From Neospora caninum Liverpool (Eukaryota > Apicomplexa > Conoidasida > Eucoccidiorida > Sarcocystidae): a stretch of 64,000 nucleotides of DNA. This document shows, piece after piece, positions 1 to 11,127 of this stretch. The stretch's first letter is position 1. Every line of letters starts with the position of its first letter. The translations under genes and the position numbers were made by a program. Below the pieces are notes generated by a model. The model had not been told where the DNA came from, ran no database searches, and saw only the letters and a list, made by a program, of their open reading frames with translations. The stretch is taken from the NCBI RefSeq assembly GCF_000208865.1, contig NC_018395.1, positions 3,816,606 through 3,880,605 of the forward strand. Direction: 5' to 3'.

Positions 1-3000
1 GCCAACCTCCCGTGATTTCGTTTTCCCTTCCCTTTCCTTAGCATGTGCGTACCCCGGGATCAGCGACGACGCCTGCCATCATGTCTTGAGCGGTTTTGAC
101 TCGTCTTTGCAAATCCGCAGGGAGAAGCGAAGTCCAGTTGGAGAGTGTATAGACATCCTCCTCCAGGCCCTCTTCCTTGGCCACACGCAGCGCCTCATCC
201 AGACGGCGTTTTTCCTTCTCTACAAACAGGCTGTAACGCTCTCTCTGTCGCGCTGCCCGGTCTTCGTGAGAAAGGCGGTTTTGCAGCTGAAACTCCCGCA
301 AAAGTGCTTCTCGGCGTTCCTCGGCTTTTGCGAGTGCTTCCTCTTCCATGTGTTCACCGACGGAGTCCGCCACAGGCGACCGGTCGACCCTCGTGTTTGT
401 TTCTCCTTCCGCCAGCTCTTTCTCGACATCCAGACTATCTCTCGCGAGATCTGAAACGCGCGAGAAAGACTGTTCACTCTCGCGATCTCGGGCTCGGCTA
501 CCTTGCCCCGCTGCCTCATCAGTCACTACGGCGTCTAGGCGTCTCCGCATCTCGCCAGAAGACGCGCTCAGATTGGAAATCGGATCCTTCGCTCTCTCGG
601 CCACGTGGCTAGCCCCGCCTGCAGTCCTTCCCGCAGGTGACTGGGAAGGACTAGCGGCCGCGGACGAAAGAGCAGGCACGCGCGTCGGCGGACGAGCGAC
701 ACGGACCACAACGTGATCACGGCCGTATACCTGCAAGTGTGCACACACCAGGACACCGAAACACTGTTTCGCCTCTGACGATGCACGCCTACTTAGGTGT
801 ATACGCGGATGCGACAACACAGCGCCTTCTGCAGGCCGAGACCGCACGTCTTGGCGTACACAGTTTCTCCACGAACGCATGTTTGCAGCACCTCGCTGCA
901 GAGCATGCATAGTCCTGAAACAAACTCGAAACGCTCCTTCTCCCGAGCGAGCGCAAGGCATACGAAAGTTTGCAAGCAGGCGTTCCGCTTTTTCAACGTG
1001 GATGGCCCAGCGCGCTGGCCGTGGCCGCCCGAGCTGCGTTATCCTCACTCTGGGAATCCCCGGGCAAATCAGGACCGCTTCGCCTGCGAAGAAACACGCC
1101 CCACCGATGTTCCTTACCGCGGGATCCGGAAGAAGCGCGTAGATCGAGCCCATCGTTTGCAGCAAGTCTCTCAAGAGAACTGCAGGGAAGAGGCTGAAGT
1201 CGATCACGTTCCAAATGTCGATATCCGTTCCGTCGTCGTACCTACAGCGGCCAGCGGCGAGCAAGTGCACGTGTGGCAGAGAACACAGCAGAACGCGAGA
1301 AGCGCGAAGATGTGAACCCACGGTTAACCAACTGGTGAAGAGACGCAGGCACGCCATCTAGTCGCCGACAGACTTCGCTGAGAGGTGCGCCGAGCCCGCG
1401 GAAATCGGGACACTGTTCTGCAAGTGCAGAGGTGCGTTGTAGACGCGAGTGCACCGAGTTGCACGTGCACTCGAAGAGACGCATGCGCGAAAGCCCGCAA
1501 GTGTTGACAGGATCCTGTATCGCGGTGACACGCGGCTAGACCGTAGGGTGAAGAATTCCTTCTCGCCCCTTGTGAAGAGGCGCACGATGCATACGGCACG
1601 GCCTCAAGTGGACCCGCTCGGAGACTTCTCTTCCTCCCTCTCTACGATGCTCACCCCGAGAGCAGAGATTTTACGGCCTTGAAACTGCCTCCTGTCGCAG
1701 CCGCAACCAGAGTCATGGAGCCAATGTATTTGTCTTTCCACGCTTGGTCCACGACGCGGTTCAAGAAGTAACAGAGAATGATGCTCCCTAAGCTGTGGGC
1801 TATCAAGTCAACTTTCCGGTTGTTCAATTCCGTGTAGCGGTCCTCGATGTCTGCCTTCAGTTGCGCATAGTTCAGCTGCACAAGACACGTTCATGCGACG
1901 CAGGGAGAGAACCGTCACCCCCCGGAGAGTCGAGGCTACAAAAAGATTCAACCAGAGAAAAGGGCGCGACAGACGAACGCAGTCGCTGTGAACACGGAAA
2001 AGCCAGCGCACCAGAAGAAATCTGCAAGAGACGACAATGGCAAACCACCGAGAGGAGCACGCCTGGAAGGTGCTGCCCCGACATCAGTTAGGAAAGAAAC
2101 ACATGGTGGAATGTCCGGCCCGCCCCCAGACAGCAGAGTCCTCTTGTCCTGCCTGTGTCCGTGTGGCCCTTGTCCCCGTCCCTTGTCGCTCCATTTCAGC
2201 TTCACCTCTCGTGTCCTGTTGATCCTCCTCCTTCCTTACTTGCCACGGGGGTAAGCGCCAGTCGTAGGGAACCCCACGGAGGGTGACGAACTGGGCGTAA
2301 TGGAGTGACAGAAGAGTGCGAAGCATTCCATGCATGTAAGCGCTCGCAGGGACGCCGTAGGTGTTGTTCATGTAGTAGTCCAGGTAGTCAATCGCGTGAA
2401 TTCCGCCATAGCCGTCGACCTGTCAGCAAGGAAAACAGCGGAGAACCACGAAATACTGAAACGCTCAACACACAGTGTGCCTGGGCAAGAGTGTCTGGGG
2501 GCACACTGAGGTGAGCCAGCACCAGAACTGAGTCACAGCCCTGGAGACACTGACGACTCCACTAGTTGCGGCGGAGCGCGAGCTAGGCGACAGCAAGGAA
2601 CACCGGAAGGGGAAGAAAAGCCGATCTTATCGTTGTCCCCGCTTGGCCAAATGTGCAAACGCATCAACGAAAACGCAGTGCAAACTGTTCCTCCGAGGAC
2701 AAAGAAGCTGCTGACTCACGAGGCGACAGAGACCGTGTAAACCCTCGCCCACAGCTGTTATACATCTGTCGTTCGGGAAGCCCCCGTCGACTTCACTCCC
2801 TTCCGAGGACTGACGACCGCGGAAAAAACCACGATCCCGTTTCCTCGCGTGAGTTGTGTCAACTAAAAGGAACAGAACTCAGAGGCTCCCGCGCAAATTA
2901 TACCTCGACGTGAACACCTTCTTGAGCGGTGTATGTCTCTCCGTTTTCGTCAACCGTCATCTTCATCATCTCGACCCAGCACCTCTGGTGAGTAACGGGG

Positions 3001-3644
3001 GGAAGAAGGAGACTCAGCGACGCCCAGACACGAAAAGGGACAGCGTAATTAATAGGCGACTTGCCGCATGCCTCAAAAGAGGCATTCGTTACTGTAGCAA
3101 ACAGGCCGCTTCCTGCTATCCCTGGAACGACAAAGAGTGCGTGGTCCACGTCCGAGTTGGGGCCCGCAGTGGACGACATAGACGCTTCTTGGGGCTCCTC
3201 ATCTGCTGCCCCCCTTTCGCCAGAAACAGCGAAGGTGGTGTCGCCAGAGTCAGACCGAGAAGATGCCGGGACGGAAAGAGAAAAAAATAGCGAGGGATGA
3301 GGGGAAGAGGAGGCGGCACTTTCGCGGGCCGCAGGCGAAGAGTCGATTTTTCTAGAGCTGGTTTTTTCCACAACACCGCGGTTCACTCCCTCGGGAGCCG
3401 AGGAAGGAGAGGGCAGCGTCGACTGTACAGACACCGGCAACTCTTCCAAAGACGAAGACGAAGAATCGGCACGGATGGATGCCTGGAAAGGGGAGGAAGG
3501 CGAAGACGCTGCAACGTCCGTCTTGAAGGCATAACAGCCAAGTGGAACGAGGAAAACAAGTGTACTGGCGAAACAAAGAATACACGAGAACCGGGAGACC
3601 TTCTCCCGGGCTCTTCCCTGCCTGGCTCCAATGAGAAACTCCAT
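1..3644 (-). CDS. LCAT: LCAT-like secreted phospholipase/acyltransferase, 5' part (cut by window edge)
   Basis: Five exons can be chained in frame: 3644-2904, 2419-2240, 1875-1655, 1241-1118 and 730-53, each with GT/AG borders, giving 648 residues before the window ends. Family marks are VVPGIAGSGL near residue 172, GVPYDWRLPP in exon 2, and the nucleophile elbow AHSLGS with Ser near residue 335; the acid and His of the triad lie off the left edge. Residues about 20-40 form a hydrophobic signal or anchor. Exon 5 carries a long charged, Glu/Arg-rich insertion (about residues 430-640) not found in animal LCAT. From family knowledge, T. gondii LCAT is secreted from dense granules, hydrolyses phospholipids, and is cleaved into two associated fragments; the insertion is the obvious place for that cleavage (inference). 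Start chosen at the only ATG before the signal sequence. Confidence 0.9.
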
Positions 3645-6446
3645 TCTGGAAGGAGTGGAGCACTCACTGTTGACGAAGCGGGCAGAAACGGATCGAGAGA
3701 AAAATCGAAAAACTAACCAGGGACGGTGGCACGGGAAAAAAGAAAGGAACGTTTACCGAGAGGAGCTAAACAATACGCAAATGCATCTGCTGGAAGAGCG
3801 CCAATGGGTCAAGGCTCTGTGTGCTCGTTGTGCCAATCAACGGACCACGGAAAAGGTACGGATGTAGAGTGGAAGGATTCTGCAGACACCGGCGGTATTG
3901 CTCTATAGCGCATCACAAGAAACGAACAAAAACGAAGGTGGGTCTTTCATAAACTGGACGATGATGCCTGGGTATCAGCCGAAAAACAGCGAAATAACGG
4001 ATGCGGATAGCACTAGGAGGGTGCCCCTGCTGCATGAAGCAGCATGGAGAAGAAACGAATACGTAATCACGTTTTCTTACACTGAAAGACCTCCAGGGGA
4101 AGACACGCTGCCACTTCGCTGTCAAACAGGTTCAAAATAAATTTAACTTCAAAGTTTTCCCCGAGAAAAGCGCTCCCTCACAGTTGCAACGCCACGCAAG
4201 TTTCGTTTACTAGACTGGTCCGTGGCCCGCCCCGAGTGGAAACTGGCAGACACCGCACCTTCACTTCGATTCTGAGACTCAAGCGGTGCGCAGGTGGTTC
4301 CCTCCTGTTTCAAAGACTGTGTCTGTCATCCCCGTTCGCACAGCAGTAACAACGCACAGTTGAAAGAAACCCCGTTTCAAAACGGGTCTTTTGTCTTTTG
4401 AGCGAGTGAAACGCGGTGACAAGGCGAAAGGGTGACTTCGAGAGAACCAGGTGGCACGTATCGGTGTAGGCGTCTTCCGTTTTCAGCCGAGGACGCGTCC
4501 CTTCCCTGTGTGTGCACACGGGATCGTCTTTCGTTTTTCGAGTGTGCCGCTCGAATGTCTTAAGAAGAAGACAACTCAATGTTGCTGCTCACTGGGCGGT
4601 TATCCTTGCCGGCTTTCGCGGAGTGCCCGCCAGGCGACAGCGTAGCGACCTCGGCGACGGCTACCTCTGCGTAGACATACTGTGGCACTGGTTCTCTGCT
4701 TTTCACATTGTCACTTTCCCGCTGAGAGACAAACTAACAGAACCCTTTAATTTTTACTGCTGTCTAGAAGTCTGGGAGCCTCCAAAAAGTGTCACGCTTT
4801 GTGCCTCACTACTCCATCTCAGTGGCGTTGCGGCCGTTGAGTCCATCAACTCACGGCGCACCTGCTTACAGAAAAACGCCGACACTTGACACCCTGGTTC
4901 CTCGAAAAGAAGCCTTCCGGCTTTGAACGGAGAATACGGTTCGTGTGCAATGGAACTGTGCGACAGTGACTCTTCGTTTGCTCAGCTTCTGCTGCTGGAC
5001 TTTGATAGCTCTGACGAATTGAGCGGCACGACCGCGCAGGGGAAGGGCGAACATTCGCAGGACCAGGCGCCAAATCAAGACCACAACAACGTTCGGCTTT
5101 TCGTCTCTCATGCAGTATGCCTCGCTTCAAATCGTGAGTCGAATAACCCACAAAGTCGGCGATGGAGAATCGCGGACGTTGCACTACGCTCCAAAGAAGT
5201 CCGTCTTACTTGTTCTCACCGACGCGCCTAGATGATGGCCTCTGCGGCGAACAGGTGGATTGAGAACTCCCTACGTATTTTGGCAGGCCGTGTGCATCAC
5301 ACATCGCAAGTGAGCGTAGTACAGAGCTGATGTAGTGAAATCCAGCACACTTGGCGAGATTATCCAGTCCAGTGGGTTGGTGAACAGCAATCATACAGAA
5401 CTCGATAGGTTCCACACGTTAGCAGAGGGAGAGACGCCAGTAAGCGTATAGTAGAAATGCATCCTGACTGCCTATCTTTACATTCGCACGCTCGACCCTT
5501 GACGCTGCAGGTGGCGGGCAGCTTTCAGACTATCGCTGACTACAAACACGTGCAGCGGCCATGTCAGGAGCTATGTAGTAAAAAAGGTAGCTAGGTTCTC
5601 AGACGACACCTCAAAACCCGTCCTACCGAAGACTCGGTGACGGAGCCTGAGGGTGAGGCAGGAAGCCTGCGACCAGGAGCAGGGAAGCGCGTGTCAGCAA
5701 GATGATTTGTGAATCGGCAATCGAGAGCGCAGACTTGCAGGCACCGGCGAAGCGCCGACGGGATTCCCACGCAAGGTTCAAATGCATAGACCTCCCTGCT
5801 CCCCAATAACCCAATAGGCAGTTTCAGGACAACACAGACTGGCAGCTGCAATGTACACTCATTTTTTCCACGTGCATTCAGTGCTGTTGTCCTTGATGGT
5901 TTATTTCTTTTCACGTGGGCATGTGGTGCCGCTACAGCGGGAAGGTCTGCAAGGAAACAGCGACGACTGCGTCGCCTTTCTTCAGGGAGAGCGAGCAGTA
6001 GTACAGGCTCTTCTGAGGAGTGCACGAGCGCATCCTCCACTGTCTGGAACTCTGACGACATTGAGCTAGCTCTCGTCACCTCTCTGCCCACAAGGCGGCT
6101 GACTAGTGAAGCAGGCTGCAAAGCATTGTTGGCCGCATACAGAGCCGCTCCGCTAACTTTGGGCTGCACACGCGGAGAGGCGCTTCGAACAGCTGTCTTC
6201 GAATATGATAGCTGCATCGCACGACCGTCTCGTCACCGAGGCCTGGAAAGCCAGCACGGAGTGGAACGAAGTGGAAACAGTCCGAAGAGAAGGGTTTCAG
6301 AAACGGAGCCGTGGCGACAGCTGTGCCTTCGGAGGCACCAGAGAGCAGGAGTGGATGACTTCAAATGCTTGACGAAGCTGGAGAGCGTTCAGAACTGTTC
6401 TCTGGACCGAACCCTCCCCTCTGCATGGGGAACGTTTGGAGGGAAG
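3645..6446. other. intergenic region upstream of LCAT
   Basis: Only short overlapping frames on both strands, none with a domain or good splice context. It should hold the LCAT promoter and 5' UTR. One AGAGACG heptamer, matching the WGAGACG element known from T. gondii promoters, is at 5430-5436, rather far (1.8 kb) from the LCAT start. Confidence 0.5.
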
Positions 6447-8282
6447 ATGGAAATACAGGAAGAACCGGAGGCGGCAAGCTGCTCAATCAATCAAGTACCG
6501 TGGAGTCCAGTGACACATAAAAAGCCAACACCCCTCCACTGTTCCCCTGCTTGCTCGCCAAGACAAGGAGGAAGGAGGCGGTGGCAATTTGTTTGCGTAT
6601 TCAAGGAGGTAACTATGGAAGAAGCTACAGCATTCGGTATCCCATCGTCACAGCCTCATGATTTGCTCCGAGGAGCTATACCAGAATTGCGATACAATCA
6701 CGGTATTTTTGCCGTGCACGAAAACCCAAGAGCTTTAGCCGCTGCCCTCCCGTGGCGCTTGCTCTTGCAAAACATTCCTCCCACTTGTCCTGCGCATCTC
6801 TTTTTTCAGGCTACGCTGGAAAGAAGGAAGGTCTTGGGCGTGTATGTGTTTGCGACTCCACTAGCTCAAGCGCGACATGAATTCCGAACTTGGGACGTGA
6901 CGCGGGAGCCGCACAAAATTCGTGGACAAGCGTCTGAAGAAGGCGGTCCCCGGAGCAGCTGTTTCACAAAGAAGGCTTCTTTGTGGCCACTCTCGTATGT
7001 CGAGAGCAGAGGCAACGCAACCCTTCACATCTTTTTCCTTCTCCTCTCAGCTACTTCCATCACTGTACCACTGTTGCGGGCCGCAGGTGATGCGGGGGTA
7101 TTGCCCAACTACGTCTCCTCTGTGCCTGATGGCGGACGCCCTCACGGCGCTCGAGAGGCCAGCGCAGGGACGGAAGATCAGACGAGCGACTGTTACTTTC
7201 CCGAAGAGGACAAACAAAAGGGAACCAAGGCTGCACAGAGAACGGAAGACCGAGACTGTGCCGTTCACGGCGGCAAAGGCGACAGATTCCGCGGCTCAAC
7301 GATCCACCACGAGGAAATTTTTGACGACACTTCACAACCCACGGCCGGTGCCAACAGTGGAGGACTCCAGGCTAAAAAGGAGACGAAACGCGGCCGATAT
7401 TCCATTCGTTTACCGGCCTTCCTGCGGGTGTGTTCGACCTTTGCAGTCCGCCGCGGGGGGCTCCGCACCCCTCTTCAGAGTGTCACTTCTGTTTTACCGC
7501 GAGTTAGTGCGTTGGAGAAAGCATGCGCCAGAGAAAGCGCTCTCGCAATTGCTGCAACAGGAGCAGTGCCGCAAATTCTCAAGTCCAGGCTGAACTGTGG
7601 CGCTGAAAAGTCGAAGGCGACTGGCCGCAGGGGCGATGCTAATCTTTCGCAGGAAAAGCCGGATGCGAGACCACAGAGGCCCGAGTCACCGAGTGAAGAA
7701 ACGCGGTTACGCTCCACATCATGCTCCCCTCGTGCTTCCGCGGGTGGTGTTCTGAGGACAGGACCACGAGTGCAGCAGCCATGTCCAAGATTTGAGCGTG
7801 AGGCCTCGCTGCATTCGCGCTTCTCCGGCATCACGTTCCACGACTCGTCACGGAGACTGTGGGCCGCCGGTGTTTGTAAGGGAAAGTCAATCTGGTGTGC
7901 CTCATCAGCAGCTGAGGATTACGATTTGCGGAACGAAATTGCAACAGAAGCTGAGGCCGCGTTGCTTCTCTTGGACACTCTGAGGAGCTTGGGAGTAAAC
8001 ACGATGCATTCGGTCCATCCCAGCAGAGATCGCCGCTCCAGCACTCCACTGTTCGCACGGCTGCATTGCATCCGCTGGCCCGTCACTTCTTCTTTACAGC
8101 AGAGGCTTCCTTGTCGACAAATCCCAGGCCGCGCATCCTCTGCTGCTACACAAGCGAATAACGAAGCGGATGACACCGACGACGTTAGGTCGCCTTGGCA
8201 CGTGGACCGTACCGCCCTAGCCCCGTCTCAATGGGTGAGAGAAAAAACCGTGAATGATTTTCACTCGGACTCAGCAGGGTGA
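6447..8282 (+). CDS. long open frame, hypothetical protein (uncertain)
   Basis: I do not recognise this protein. The frame is open from about 6126, but the first ATG in it is at 6447, which would give 611 residues. It is rich in Arg, Ser, Ala and charged residues with no clear domain; the one hydrophobic run (around 7030-7075) coincides with a polypyrimidine tract ending in AG and may be an intron edge instead. A strong donor (GAG/GTAACT, intron from 6609) and acceptor (TTTTTTCAG, next exon at 6810) would remove exactly 201 bases and keep the frame, so a spliced form is possible. It lies alone between two minus-strand genes. The length is improbable by chance in this base composition, but with no conserved motif it could still be a spurious frame or part of a longer spliced gene. 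Confidence 0.3.
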   Translation: MEIQEEPEAASCSINQVPWSPVTHKKPTPLHCSPACSPRQGGRRRWQFVCVFKEVTMEEATAFGIPSSQPHDLLRGAIPELRYNHGIFAVHENPRALAAALPWRLLLQNIPPTCPAHLFFQATLERRKVLGVYVFATPLAQARHEFRTWDVTREPHKIRGQASEEGGPRSSCFTKKASLWPLSYVESRGNATLHIFFLLLSATSITVPLLRAAGDAGVLPNYVSSVPDGGRPHGAREASAGTEDQTSDCYFPEEDKQKGTKAAQRTEDRDCAVHGGKGDRFRGSTIHHEEIFDDTSQPTAGANSGGLQAKKETKRGRYSIRLPAFLRVCSTFAVRRGGLRTPLQSVTSVLPRVSALEKACARESALAIAATGAVPQILKSRLNCGAEKSKATGRRGDANLSQEKPDARPQRPESPSEETRLRSTSCSPRASAGGVLRTGPRVQQPCPRFEREASLHSRFSGITFHDSSRRLWAAGVCKGKSIWCASSAAEDYDLRNEIATEAEAALLLLDTLRSLGVNTMHSVHPSRDRRSSTPLFARLHCIRWPVTSSLQQRLPCRQIPGRASSAATQANNEADDTDDVRSPWHVDRTALAPSQWVREKTVNDFHSDSAG

Positions 8283-11127
8283 AGAGCACGCGTTCGAATA
8301 GTTAGGTGAACTGTCGTAAATGCTGTGCTTTGCCGCTGTAATTATTACGAGGAGATGCCCCTAACTGCTCCGGATATAACGACAATGTCAGGTGTAAAAA
8401 AGTACCTGGTACAGCTGACGCTTTTCCGAAGTTCCACGACTATCTTCAGAGAACGGCTTCGATGTGTTCGTTCCGATAGGTGGACACTGGATTAGGGTAT
8501 GAGCGCACACAAACCATCACAGCACACATTTCCCATTCTTCGGGTATATGAATACGGAGGTTGGTCTGACTTCCAATGTTCCCTATTCCTTGTTTGTATT
8601 TCAAACTGGAGCTTCGCCTGGCTCCTGGATGACGCGCCTGTCCCCGGCCCACCTGGCTGATTCGGTGTACTCTCTCCGTCGCCAGCTTCACTCCGTCCTC
8701 TTCATCCTTTGCGTACAGATCCTGTGTATACGCGATAAACGTATCCAGGTTGTTGCTTCGTTCCTACTGTCCCGGACAGTCAATCCCTTCCTCACTCCGC
8801 TGCCATCTGCTGTCCATCAGTGAGATTCCCGCCCGCTCTTGAAGTTTTTCCACAACGGGCCCTGGAAAACTGTGTATTCCAAGGCACTGCTAACCACGAG
8901 ACAAAACCACAACTCCGTCGATTCCTAGACGAGCCCCGCGTAGTGCATCCATTGCCACGTCTGATCGTATTCTCAACGCAGACGACATGCGACGAGGCAG
9001 CCGCGTGTGAAGAGAGCTAATCCCCGCCGTATGATGGTCCTCTCGTTCCTGCACTAGCGCGGCATTCTGGTAGATAAGACCCGGAAGTGTTCGATTGAAT
9101 GGGTTTGATATGTTTCCTTACTCGACAGTTCCGTACCATAACTTTCTTTCCTCATGCCCTACTCCACAGCCGGGCGTACGATGCTTGACAAGTCAGGCTT
9201 CACTGTCCAGACTGACCAAGAAACTTAAAAGACATTCTAGAACAAGGCAGGGGCTGTCTGACTCACTTCGCTTTCCTCGAGCGCGTGTGCCTGGTTTGCT
9301 AACAGACTGATGGCACTTTACGACGCCTTTACAGAAGATCCATGAAGACGATCCAGGACTTGAACAGCCGCCACCTGCAGAAGAGGCCGCTGGCGCTCTG
9401 GGGTACAAAAAGCAGGATGTGTGATTGTTTCTGTATCTTGTAAGTCGCAGCGGTCATGAGATGGCGAATAGGGCCTACGAATTATTGCGCGAAACTGATG
9501 ACACGGAATCGTGTTCACCTACCGTTCTGTGGTAGCCGTCCTGTCTTGCAGGGTGCGCTTTGGTCACAGTGTAGAGCCTCCAGATGGACCCTCGTAAGTA
9601 GTGAGTGATTCACCCCGCGTTGGAAACCTACGCGGCCCTAGTGGAACTTCCTTACAATGCTGGCAGACGGGCGTTACATCTGTCGCTCGCCCACAGGCTA
9701 CAGTATCGCGAGTTATCGAATCCGGGTGAAGTCGTTGGACGGTGGTGACATGCAGAAAGTGAAAAAACCCCAGAAGATCGTTGTCTTCAGGAGGTTGCAA
9801 CACGTCTGGTGCGGAGCAGCAAACAATCGGGAGAAGCGGCGTATAGCCCTTTCTCCGCTGAACACGTAACACAACGTTGAAACAAGCCTTTTGTTCGCAT
9901 GCTTCTACGAATAACGGAACGGCACCACCACCGATAGCGGACGGAATTGCAGATGTTGTACGTCCATTCACCTGTGACTAAAAAGAAGCCTCGACACACA
10001 CAGGCCCTCTCTTCCCTCCCTACATCAGCAATGTAAAACGCAAAGAAGAGGCTCCTCCCTCTACACTCCCGATAAGGCGCATAGACACGGAGTCCCTACA
10101 AAACAATTGGTATTCCTATGGTGAACGCAAATAAGCGAACGCTGTTAACAAGATGTTCGGGAAACGACCTGTGACAAGGATGGACAAAAACCTGATACCT
10201 TTTGATTCGCTGACAACAAAAAAAAGACATTGACGCTTGCCAAGAAGACTATATTAGAAAGAACCGCATGTAGTCCAATTCACCGGGAGATTCCTGGCCA
10301 TCTCGGTTCACATATCACCACACACGGAGAACCTCGGTGAAAGCAACGAAGCTAAGATCCGGTTCCACCTGCTTACGCTGTCTCGCCCTCGAGTCACACG
10401 GCAGCAAAAAAAACTTCCCTTACAGATACGCATTTAAAAGGGGTAAACTCGAAGAAGCCCGCTCAACCATACGCACCTCGCCCCGCGCACGCAAAAGTAG
10501 ACCGCTGTGACTCTTCACATCTTTGTAGCCTTCCAGCTGCCTCGACTCGCCGTACGAGAGAGAGGAACGTTTCGGGGGTACACACGGATGTTGAGTACTT
10601 TGGACGGTCGCTCTTTTTCATTAAGATCGCATACCCAAATAGACAACTCGACGACGCGACCATGCCCAAACCGCCGACAGATGGACCTGACAGGAAAAGA
10701 GCTTCGCCCCGTCAGAAGCTGCTACGCTGCGTTCAGTAGGGCGCCCCAGACTGGGAAGCGCGTTCACGCCCTCTTCTAAAGTGCGTATTTCTTGAAAGTG
10801 TTACCAAAGTTTCGATGTAACACTCGGTCGCTCTCTCGGGAGGCAGTCGAATGTTGCTGCTTTATCGGATTCGCGACAAGGGACATCCGAGCACCCTTGA
10901 ACGGAACAGCGAAGCCCGACACGGACTGCCTTCATCTCTCTAAATGCTTGCCGTGGCCTTCATCTCTCTAAATGCTTGCCGTGGCGCAAGCCAGCCCCTC
11001 CTTTTACTTTCACTGCGCGTTCACATTTCCTTGAGATTCAGATATACCCAGGAGAAGCAGAGAATCTGCACGTGCGACTTCGGACCAGTCTCCCAGCGAT
11101 CAGCGTCAGCGTTCGCCGTGCGCGCGT
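8283..11127. other. intergenic region, no gene seen
   Basis: Short frames only, the longest about 135 codons (9971-9564, minus), without recognisable motif or clean exon borders. The right end probably contains the 3' UTR of the dehydrogenase gene. A 28-base tandem duplication lies at 10929-10984. Confidence 0.5.
10929..10984. repeat. two-copy 28-bp tandem duplication
   Basis: The 28-base unit beginning CCTTCATCTCTC and ending GCTTGCCGTGG occurs at 10929-10956 and again, without a mismatch, at 10957-10984. It sits about 150 bases beyond the stop codon of the dehydrogenase gene. Perfect identity suggests a recent slippage event or a sequence-assembly duplication. Confidence 0.9.
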
